64,000 nt of DNA from the NCBI RefSeq assembly GCF_003851045.1, contig NZ_BFBX01000001.1, forward strand, positions 36,824-100,823, in the 5' to 3' direction. The stretch comes from Paenibacillus sp. 598K (lineage in GTDB: Bacteria; Bacillota; Bacilli; Paenibacillales; Paenibacillaceae). This document shows positions 52,499 to 60,605 of this stretch, piece after piece. How positions within the stretch are numbered: position 1 is the stretch's first letter; every line of letters begins with the position of its first letter. Below the pieces are notes generated by a model that was not told where the DNA came from, searched no databases, and worked only from the letters and a program-made list of their open reading frames with translations. A program made the translations under genes and the position numbers.

Positions 52499-53845
52499 AT
52501 GAGATTCAAAAAGACATGGGGAATGGGACTGACCGTAATGCTCGCAGCGGGGATGCTGGCAGGATGCGGCGGCAACAATAACGGCGGAACGCCGGCGCCG
52601 GAGAAGACGCCGGCAAACTCCACAAATACGGCTAACGCCCCGGCGGAGAAAGGCGATGAGCCTGTTACCTTGAAGTGGGCGCTCTGGGATTGGGAAGCAA
52701 CCGCTTACTATGAGCCGCTGATCAAAGCGTATACCGATGCGAATCCTCACGTCACGATTGAATATGTCGATCTGGGCTCCACGGATTACATGACGATGCT
52801 CAGCACGCAGTTGTCCGGCGGAGCCGACCTGGACGTGCTGACGATCAAGGATATTCCCGGCTACGCCAACCTGGTCAAGCAAAATCACCTGGAGCCGCTG
52901 AACGGCTTTATCGGCGACAGCGGCATCGACAAAGCCGCCTATGGCGGTACGGTAGAGCAGATTCAGGTCAATGACGAAGTGTACGCGCTCCCGTTCCGCA
53001 GCGATTTCTGGCTGATCTATTACAACAAGGATCTGTTCGACAAGGCTGGCGTGCCTTATCCGACCAATGATATGACCTTCGACCAATACGAAGAGATCGC
53101 CAGAAGCGTCACTTCGGGCTCAGGCGCTGAGAAAGTATACGGCGCCCATCATCACACCTGGCGCAGCGCCGTGCAGTTGTTCGGCATTTTGGACGGACAG
53201 CACTCGGTCGTTGACGGCAATTACGATTTCCTGAAGCCGACCTACGAGCGCGCGCTCAAGATGCAGGATGACGGCATCATTATGGACTACGCCACGCTCA
53301 AAACGTCCAGCACCCATTACTCTGGCGTATTCTACAACAACTCCGTCGCCACGCTCAACATGGGCAGCTGGTTTATCGCAACGCAGATCGAGAAGGTCAA
53401 AAGCGGCGAATCCGCTGCCGTGAACTGGGGCATCGTGAAGTATCCGCATCCGGACGGCGTGGAGCCGGGGACGACGCTGGGTACGATTACGTCGCTGGCA
53501 GTGAATCAGAAATCCGCCAAAAAAGAAGCGGCGCTTGACTTCCTGAAGTTCGTAACAGGCGACGAGGGCGCAGCGGTCATCGCTTCGACCGGTACGATTC
53601 CGGCGATCAAAAATGCTGAGGTTCTCGATTCGATCGCCAGCATCGACGGCTTCCCGACGGACGAGAACAGCAAGGAAGCGCTGAACACGGCCAAAACGTA
53701 CCTGGAAATGCCGATCCATGAGAAAAGCGCGGATATCGAAGTCATTCTGAACGAAAACCACGACAACATCATGACCAAAAACACAAGCATCGACCAAGGG
53801 CTGGCGGACATGAACAAACGCGTAGAGCTCATACTGGGCAACTAA
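52499..53845 (+). CDS. Sugar ABC transporter substrate-binding lipoprotein
   Basis: 448 residues. Lipobox MLAGC with Cys23, then an Asn/Pro/Thr spacer and a family 1 solute-binding fold (LIYYNKDLFDKAGVPYP; MGSWFIATQIEKVKSGESAAVNWG). GGAAAAGGGG lies upstream of the ATG. It should bind oligosaccharides released at the cell surface by the GH59- and GH43-like enzymes; cargo is inferred from context. Confidence 0.93.
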   Translation: MRFKKTWGMGLTVMLAAGMLAGCGGNNNGGTPAPEKTPANSTNTANAPAEKGDEPVTLKWALWDWEATAYYEPLIKAYTDANPHVTIEYVDLGSTDYMTMLSTQLSGGADLDVLTIKDIPGYANLVKQNHLEPLNGFIGDSGIDKAAYGGTVEQIQVNDEVYALPFRSDFWLIYYNKDLFDKAGVPYPTNDMTFDQYEEIARSVTSGSGAEKVYGAHHHTWRSAVQLFGILDGQHSVVDGNYDFLKPTYERALKMQDDGIIMDYATLKTSSTHYSGVFYNNSVATLNMGSWFIATQIEKVKSGESAAVNWGIVKYPHPDGVEPGTTLGTITSLAVNQKSAKKEAALDFLKFVTGDEGAAVIASTGTIPAIKNAEVLDSIASIDGFPTDENSKEALNTAKTYLEMPIHEKSADIEVILNENHDNIMTKNTSIDQGLADMNKRVELILGN

Positions 53846-53930
53846 ATTTTTGCGGGGCGGGCGTCAGCCCGCCTCTTTCAAAAGAAAAAGAGCAAGCGGG
53901 ATGCGTACGAGAAGGTTTGGAGGGAAAAGC

Positions 53931-54869
53931 ATGCAGACAGAAACGAAGCCGGTTACGCAGAAAGTCGGCAAACCGCGGCTATCGAAGGGAATCAGGGATC
54001 ATCTGGTGGCGTACAGCTTTATTGCGCCTAACTTTATCGGCTTTGCCTTGTTTACGCTAGTGCCGATGATTTTTGCGGTTATTCTTGCATTTGTGAAATG
54101 GGACGGTTCCAATCCGATGAACTTTGTCGGTATTGATAATTTTATACGGCTTGTGAAGGATACGACCTTTCATAAAGCGCTCTGGAACACGGTCGTTTAC
54201 ACGGTTGGCGTCGTGCCGCTGACGATGGCGTGCGCGCTTGGGCTGGCGATTTTGCTTAATCAGAAGCTCTTCGGGCGGAATTTTATGCGCACGGCGTTTT
54301 TCTTCCCGTACGTCGCTTCGCTGGTCGCCGTAGCAGCGGTGTGGAACTTTATCTTCAGTCCGACGATGGGGCCGCTCAACAACCTGCTCCATCTGCTGAC
54401 CGGCATCCCGATCGAGGATCTGCCGCGCTGGGCGGCCGACAAGGACTGGGCGATGTTCACCGTTGTCTTGTTCACGGTATGGAAAAACATGGGCTACTAC
54501 ATGGTCATCTACCTCGCCGGACTGCAAGGCGTCAATCCCGAGCTGTACGAGGCTGCCGAGCTTGACGGGGCAGGGGGCTGGAAGCGATTCGTCAATGTGA
54601 CGATCCCGCAGCTCGCGCCGACGACCTTCTTTGTCCTGATGATCCTGGTCATCAATTCGTTCAAGGTATACGACATCTTCATCAACCTGTTTGCCGGTGC
54701 GGATAACCAGCTGAATGACTCGACAAGGGTGTTGGTGTATCAGATCTATAATACCGCCTTCCGATCGCTGGATTACGGTTACGCCAATGCCATGGCCATC
54801 GTGTTGTTCCTGATCGTCATGGGCATCACGATCATCCAGTTCCGCGGCGAAAAAAGATACGGTCAATAG
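53931..54869 (+). CDS. Sugar ABC transporter permease, MalF/UgpA type
   Basis: 312 residues. ATG at 53931 has GGAGGG upstream and replaces a frame start 27 codons earlier that lacks a site. Six helices; EAA loop EAAELDGAGGWKRFVNVTIP. Part of the third importer of the window; ATPase not encoded here. Confidence 0.93.
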   Translation: MQTETKPVTQKVGKPRLSKGIRDHLVAYSFIAPNFIGFALFTLVPMIFAVILAFVKWDGSNPMNFVGIDNFIRLVKDTTFHKALWNTVVYTVGVVPLTMACALGLAILLNQKLFGRNFMRTAFFFPYVASLVAVAAVWNFIFSPTMGPLNNLLHLLTGIPIEDLPRWAADKDWAMFTVVLFTVWKNMGYYMVIYLAGLQGVNPELYEAAELDGAGGWKRFVNVTIPQLAPTTFFVLMILVINSFKVYDIFINLFAGADNQLNDSTRVLVYQIYNTAFRSLDYGYANAMAIVLFLIVMGITIIQFRGEKRYGQ

Positions 54870-54882
54870 GAGGAGACAGAAG

Positions 54883-55722
54883 ATGGTTGGACCCCAAAAG
54901 AAATTCCGCGCAGGCTGGAAGATGCTTGCATACCTTGCGCTGATCGCGGTGTCGATCGGCATGATCGTCCCGTATATCTGGATGCTGTCGTCGTCGTTCA
55001 AGTTGAATAAGGATGTCTTCGCCTTTCCGATGGTGTGGATCCCGGACAATATCCGCTGGCAAAACTATGTCGACATCTGGACGCGGATTCCGCTAGGCAC
55101 CTTTATCTACAATACAGCCAAGCTATCGGTTATCGTCACCTTGCTGCAATTGCTCACCTCCAGCTTCGCCGCCTATGCCTTCGCCAAGCTGCGATTCAGA
55201 GGGAGGAACCTGTTGTTCCTCGCCTATATCGCCACGATCGCAATTCCGTGGCAGGCCTATATGGTGCCGCAATTCATCCTGATGCGCGAGCTTGGCCTCA
55301 ACAACACGCATCTGGCGATTATTTTCCTGCAGGCGTTCTCGGCCTTTGGCGTGTTCCTGATGCGCCAGTTTTACCAAGGCATCCCGGATGAGCTATGCGA
55401 GGCCGCGCGGATCGACGGCTTGAGCGAGTACGGCATCTGGGCGCGTCTGATGCTGCCGCTCTCCAAGCCGGCGTTGTCGACGCTGACGATCTTTACATTC
55501 GTGTCGACCTGGAACGACTTCCTCGGACCGATGATCTATCTGACCAAGACGGAGCTGAAGACGATCCAGATCGGCTTGCGGATGTTCATCTCGCAATATT
55601 CGGCGGAATACGGACTCATCATGGCGGCCAGCGTCGTCTCGATCATCCCGGTGTTGATCATCTTCCTGGCGCTCCAAAAAAACTTCGTGCAAGGCGTCGC
55701 TTCTTCAGGTATAAAAGGATAG
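54883..55722 (+). CDS. Sugar ABC transporter permease, MalG type
   Basis: 279 residues, six helices, EAA loop EAARIDGLSEYGIWARLMLP and ending KNFVQGVASSGIKG. AGGAGGAG precedes the ATG, 13 bases after the preceding gene. Forms the channel with the permease encoded upstream. Confidence 0.93.
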   Translation: MVGPQKKFRAGWKMLAYLALIAVSIGMIVPYIWMLSSSFKLNKDVFAFPMVWIPDNIRWQNYVDIWTRIPLGTFIYNTAKLSVIVTLLQLLTSSFAAYAFAKLRFRGRNLLFLAYIATIAIPWQAYMVPQFILMRELGLNNTHLAIIFLQAFSAFGVFLMRQFYQGIPDELCEAARIDGLSEYGIWARLMLPLSKPALSTLTIFTFVSTWNDFLGPMIYLTKTELKTIQIGLRMFISQYSAEYGLIMAASVVSIIPVLIIFLALQKNFVQGVASSGIKG

Positions 55723-55798
55723 AATACAAGCGTGTAAGGCTGGATGGGCTGCGTCATGCGGCCGATCCATTCCTGCGCGTATCCGTATTGAAGCTTTG

Positions 55799-55813
55799 TG
55801 TATGCGCTTACAA
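55799..55813 (-). promoter_or_regulatory. cre site upstream of the GH43-like gene
   Basis: On the minus strand TTGTAAGCGCATACA fits WTGNAANCGNWNNCW at every fixed position and shares TTGTAA-CG with the site at 44415. It lies within a weak promoter-like pair (TTGAAG at 55788, CAAAAT at 55811), 35 bases before the start codon. Confidence 0.6.
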
Positions 55814-55848
55814 AATTTTGAAATTACTTGATGAGGAAGTGAACTTCA

Positions 55849-58800
55849 TTGACAACGCTCAAAAAATTCACGGCAGCATGGACCGCCATCTGTATGGCGC
55901 TCATCCTGCTCGCATCGCTTGCTCCTGCCGGTTCCGGCGGTATCGCCCATGCGGAAGAGAGCACCAGCACGGTATTGTTCCAGGATGATTTCTCCGCTGC
56001 GGCCCTTTCTTCGAGCTGGAGCGTGCTGACCGGTACATATGGCGTTCAGAGCGGGATCCTGAATGCGACGAGCACAGACGCCGTCATCCTGGCTGGCGAG
56101 TCGTCATGGCGGGATTACGCAGCGGAGGCTCAGGTGCGGATCCATGCCAACGGCGGCTACGCCGGCATCGTATTCCGGGCGCTGGACAATCGGAACAACT
56201 ACTGGCTAAGACTGTACAGACCCGCCTCGGGCTCGACTCAGGTGCAGCTCATCCGGCGGGTCAACGGATCGGCTACCGTCCTGGCCTCCGCTAACCAGAC
56301 GTTGTCGATCAACCAATGGTATGATCTCAAGGTCGTGGCGATCGGCAGTCAACTCCAGGGCTACCTGAACAATGTCAAGGTGATCGACCATACGGATACG
56401 CAGTATGCGTCGGGCAAGGTCGGCCTGCAAAATCTGACGCAAACGATGTCGGCGGACAATGTCGTCGTGACCGAAATCAAGGCGACGCTCGAGGATGGCA
56501 CGAAGCTGCCGGCTTCATACGACCCGGTTGTGGTCGCGACCTTGACGGGGCAGCAGCCGGCGATGCCGCAGACGATCAGCGGCGTAGCGTATGACAATTC
56601 AACAATCGATGAGATTCATGTCGACTGGAGCATGCCGGCGGAGGCCGATTATTCGCAAGTGTTGGCCCCTGCGATCGAGGTGACGGGGACCGCATATTTG
56701 AAGGTGGGGGCCGAGCAGACGAGACATGAGCTGGCCGAGCCGGTGCATGCCTATGTAGAGGTGGTGCCTCCCGATCTGAGATACTTTATCGATGCGGGCG
56801 CCGGCGCGCCGCATATCTATCAAGCGGTCAAGGCGCTTGCGGGCGACGAATTGCTCAACGCCTCCGCCAATGCGGCGTACGATGCGTCGTCGGGGTGGGG
56901 CTATGTCGCGCGGACCAGCGCGGGCGCGAACAGCGCCATCATCAACAAGTCGGAGCAGTCCGACCTCGACAAAAACGCGACCGGCATCATGATCGACGGC
57001 GGCGACCCGCTGTCCACGCTCTCCTACAAGCTCGATGGGCTGGAGGGCGGCAAAAGCTACCGATTCAGCTCCTATCATCGTCTGTGGTGGAGCAATGAGA
57101 TGCCGATCAAAATCGCCATCGACTACATGCTCGGCGGCAAAAAGGTGTCCCATATCGTCAATCGTCTCCATCTGGATCATGCCGGACATTCCCGGCTCGT
57201 CACCTACGATCTCGAGCTGCCCGAGGGCGCAACCGACGTGACCTACGTCCTGACCAACGCGGGCTCTTATACGGACGGCCCGGGGTCAGGCAAGACGAAC
57301 AAAAACGCAGCGATCAGCTGGTTGGCCGTGCAGGAGCTGGCAGGTGCGGCGCAGCCGATGACGTATGCCTCGCTAGGCGGCTTGGCCGGTCAAAATACCG
57401 ATGTCTGGTTCGACACGAGCGGCGTCCCGATCCAAGCGCATGGCGGACAGGTCGTCTGGGTGGAGCATGTATCCTGGAACGGCAATGTACCGGCCTATAC
57501 GGATAGCCCGTCGGACGAGGACGGCGCCTGGCTATGGGTGGGGGAGGACAAGACCTACGGGGGACGGCCAATCGGCGGCATCCACACCTATGTGTCCAAG
57601 GATCTCTACAATTGGGTGGACATGGGCATCGCGTTGTACCCGCATCGCGTATTCCCGATGGAGAAAACAGCGAATGGCTCTGGCGTCCAGTTCAGCGATA
57701 GCCAGCTTGCGGCCTTGAAGGCCCGCGCGATGGGGACGGCGGGCGTCGGCGTGAACGAAATGGGCGAGCCGTTATCCCGGTTCGACATCGACTATGCCCG
57801 CGATTTCCTGCAGGCGTATGTCGATACGAGCGTCCATCCCGACTATAGCCGCAGCGACGACGCAGCCTTCGACTACACATCCGCAACCTACGACGAGGCC
57901 AATCTGCGACTCGCCTTCGATCGCACGTATGCCTACTACTCGATTATGGAACGTCCCAAGATGCTGTACAACGATACGACGAAGCAGTATGTCCTCGTCT
58001 ATCATGTCGACGGCCCTTCGGACGCTCGCATCCTGGAGTTCTACGATACGCTGAAGAACAGCCCGATGGTCGTCACAGCAGCCAGCCGTTACAGCCGGGC
58101 GCAGATGGGCTTCGCCGTATCGGACTCGCCATTCGGCCCGTTCAAGCTGGTCAACGCCCAACGTATGAATTATGTCGAAGGGCGCTACGACAGCAGTCCG
58201 GGGATGGCGCGCGACATGACGGTGTTCAAGGACGACGATGGCAAGGCGTACGCCATCTACTCCAGCGAGGAAAATCGCTACACGTACATCTCGCTGCTGA
58301 ACGACGATTATACGGCCCCCCTCAAAAACGGCACAGAGGGCTTCGGCGAAACGTTCACGGGCCGCGTATTCACGGATATGAATCGGGAAGCGCCGGCGGT
58401 GTTCAAATATAACGGCGATTATTATTTCATTACGTCCGGTACGACGGGCTGGGACCCCAATCCCTCGATCGCCTACCGCGCCAATCATATCTTCGGCAAT
58501 ACGACAGACGGCGGCCAGACGTTTACGGCGTATACGAACCTGGGCAACCCGTTCCCGAACGACAGCTCCAACACGTCGTATCGCTCACAGTCGACGGCGG
58601 TTATCCCATACGATCCCGAGAACGGACTGTTCATCTATATGGGCGACCGTTGGATCCAGCGCGCGCTGGATACGTCGGGTTATGTATGGACGCCGATCCG
58701 TATCACCGATGACGGAGCCCGGATCGAGGGCCAGACTGTGAGCGACTGGAAGCTGGAGTCGCTTGATGCGCTCGCGCCGCTACAGGTGCTGGAGGGCGGC

Positions 58801-60597
58801 GAGCATGCCGTCAAGCTGGGCGAAGCGTTGGAATTGCCCGAGACGCTGAAGGTGAAGCAAGGCTCTGCGGTGTATGACGGGGTGCCCGTCAGCTGGGATC
58901 CAGCGAGCTTGGCGGCGGCCAGTCTGAGACTGGGAACGGCAGAGGTGCAAGGCACGCTGGGCGGAAGCTCCGCCGTGGCCGGTCTGACCGTCCGCGTCGA
59001 CGTTGCCGTAGCGCTCCCGGACCATATGATCTATTTCGTCAGCCCGTCCTCTGCTGCTGTGGCGCAGTACGCGCAGTTGGTCGCCGACTATACGGCTGCT
59101 ACGGGCCAGCAGCTCCGGCATAGCGACGCGGAGCAAAGCTACGATCCCGCGAGCGGCAGAACCTGGGGCTACACTGGCACGAACAGCATCCTCCGCTCCA
59201 ATAGCACGGATATCTACCAAAGCTTGCGTTATGTCAATACGACCAGCACCAGGGAGCTGACCTACAAGTTCGACCTTGAGGCGGGCGAATACCATGTCTA
59301 CCTCGGCTTTTATGACCCGTGGTTCTCGTCCTCCCAATCGAACCGCGTCGTCAGCACCTCCATCAACGGGACGACGGTGGAGACGGGCAGGGTCATCAAC
59401 GGCTCCTACGAGACTGCGGCCCACCCGAATATCGCCATGGACGCAGACGGAACGATGGAGATCGTCGTATCCCCGGACAGGACAGGCAGCAATACCGACG
59501 TGCAGCTGAGCTGGATCATCATCGCCAAGACGACAGCGGATGCGGAGCCGACAACGGACAAGGCGGCGCTGCAAGCGTTGTATGACGAGCTGCGGGATAA
59601 GCCAAACGCCAACTACACGACAGCAAGCTGGAGCGTCTTCCTGAGCGCGCTGACGGGAGCGCAGGCGGTGCTCCAGAATGAAACGGCAACCCAGCAGCAG
59701 GCGGATGACGCGCTTCAAACGCTTCGAGCTGCGGCGGACGGGCTGGAGACGAAGCCTCCGGTGGACAACCCGCTGTACATGACGGGAGCGGAGAGCGTCG
59801 TAACCGGGCAAGTCTTTGAGGTAACGATCGGGTTGGGATCCTTTAGCGAGAGCGTATACGCGCATGATTTCACAGTCCTCTATGATCCGGCGCAGGTGGA
59901 ATATATCGGAGCGGAAGCGTTGAAGGACGGCTTTGCGATCCTGGATCAGACGGTCTCGGACGGCCAGATCCGTTTCCTGGCCAGCGATACGCAGCCGGTG
60001 GAAGCGAATGGCGAGCCTACGGCGCTGCTGAAGCTGCAGTTCCGTGCGATGGCATTGTCTGAGACTGCGGCAAGCGCCATGACGCTGACGGATGTCATAT
60101 TGGCAGACGCTTCGGGTACCGAGATGGCGGTAGAGGAGCCGGTAACGTACAGCTTCGATATCGAGGCAGTGATCAAAGACGCGCTGCATACGGCGATATC
60201 CAGTGCGACCGCGCTGCATGACTCTGCCGTCGAGGGGCAGCAGGCAGGGCAATATCCGAGCGGCTCGAAGGCAACGCTGTGGCAGGCAATTCAGGCCGCG
60301 GTGGCTACGCAGGCGAATGAAGCGGCAACGCAGGAGATGGTCGATCAGGCGGTACAGGCACTGAGCGTAGCGGCGCAGACCTTCGAAGCGCTGGCGATCA
60401 CGCTGGCGCCGGGCGATCTGAACGGCGACGGCAAGCTCGGCGTCGGAGATCTGGCGTTGATGGCCGCCGCATACTACGGCAGATCGAGCAGCGACACGGA
60501 CTGGGACGCTTACAAGAAAGGCGATCTGAACGGCGACGGCGTCATCGATATCGCCGACCTGCGCAAGCTGGCGCAAGGGATCATGGGCAGGATCTAG
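55849..60597 (+). CDS. Secreted GH43-like galactanase with cohesin and dockerin domains
   Basis: 1582 residues. TTG start with GAGGAAG upstream; signal peptide 1-35. Order: concanavalin-like domain (~41-215), Ig-like module, YF(I)D-type module (~305-495), GH43-like catalytic region (~500-968; IQAHGG, RDMTVFKDDDGKAYAIYSSE, and REAPAVFK with the likely acid Glu near 846, then YYFITSGTTGWDPNPS), another Ig-like module, a second YFV-type module (~1060-1225), FIVAR-like helices, cohesin-like domain (~1305-1435), more FIVAR-like helices and a type I dockerin (~1521-1582; DLNGDGKLGVGDLALMA, DLNGDGVIDIADLRKLA). The catalytic motifs resemble the subfamilies of exo-beta-1,3-galactanases. Its cre site and linked SLH-cohesin gene suggest a surface complex. 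Subfamily needs a search. Confidence 0.82.
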   Translation: MTTLKKFTAAWTAICMALILLASLAPAGSGGIAHAEESTSTVLFQDDFSAAALSSSWSVLTGTYGVQSGILNATSTDAVILAGESSWRDYAAEAQVRIHANGGYAGIVFRALDNRNNYWLRLYRPASGSTQVQLIRRVNGSATVLASANQTLSINQWYDLKVVAIGSQLQGYLNNVKVIDHTDTQYASGKVGLQNLTQTMSADNVVVTEIKATLEDGTKLPASYDPVVVATLTGQQPAMPQTISGVAYDNSTIDEIHVDWSMPAEADYSQVLAPAIEVTGTAYLKVGAEQTRHELAEPVHAYVEVVPPDLRYFIDAGAGAPHIYQAVKALAGDELLNASANAAYDASSGWGYVARTSAGANSAIINKSEQSDLDKNATGIMIDGGDPLSTLSYKLDGLEGGKSYRFSSYHRLWWSNEMPIKIAIDYMLGGKKVSHIVNRLHLDHAGHSRLVTYDLELPEGATDVTYVLTNAGSYTDGPGSGKTNKNAAISWLAVQELAGAAQPMTYASLGGLAGQNTDVWFDTSGVPIQAHGGQVVWVEHVSWNGNVPAYTDSPSDEDGAWLWVGEDKTYGGRPIGGIHTYVSKDLYNWVDMGIALYPHRVFPMEKTANGSGVQFSDSQLAALKARAMGTAGVGVNEMGEPLSRFDIDYARDFLQAYVDTSVHPDYSRSDDAAFDYTSATYDEANLRLAFDRTYAYYSIMERPKMLYNDTTKQYVLVYHVDGPSDARILEFYDTLKNSPMVVTAASRYSRAQMGFAVSDSPFGPFKLVNAQRMNYVEGRYDSSPGMARDMTVFKDDDGKAYAIYSSEENRYTYISLLNDDYTAPLKNGTEGFGETFTGRVFTDMNREAPAVFKYNGDYYFITSGTTGWDPNPSIAYRANHIFGNTTDGGQTFTAYTNLGNPFPNDSSNTSYRSQSTAVIPYDPENGLFIYMGDRWIQRALDTSGYVWTPIRITDDGARIEGQTVSDWKLESLDALAPLQVLEGGEHAVKLGEALELPETLKVKQGSAVYDGVPVSWDPASLAAASLRLGTAEVQGTLGGSSAVAGLTVRVDVAVALPDHMIYFVSPSSAAVAQYAQLVADYTAATGQQLRHSDAEQSYDPASGRTWGYTGTNSILRSNSTDIYQSLRYVNTTSTRELTYKFDLEAGEYHVYLGFYDPWFSSSQSNRVVSTSINGTTVETGRVINGSYETAAHPNIAMDADGTMEIVVSPDRTGSNTDVQLSWIIIAKTTADAEPTTDKAALQALYDELRDKPNANYTTASWSVFLSALTGAQAVLQNETATQQQADDALQTLRAAADGLETKPPVDNPLYMTGAESVVTGQVFEVTIGLGSFSESVYAHDFTVLYDPAQVEYIGAEALKDGFAILDQTVSDGQIRFLASDTQPVEANGEPTALLKLQFRAMALSETAASAMTLTDVILADASGTEMAVEEPVTYSFDIEAVIKDALHTAISSATALHDSAVEGQQAGQYPSGSKATLWQAIQAAVATQANEAATQEMVDQAVQALSVAAQTFEALAITLAPGDLNGDGKLGVGDLALMAAAYYGRSSSDTDWDAYKKGDLNGDGVIDIADLRKLAQGIMGRI

Positions 60598-60605
60598 CGA
60601 GGGGG

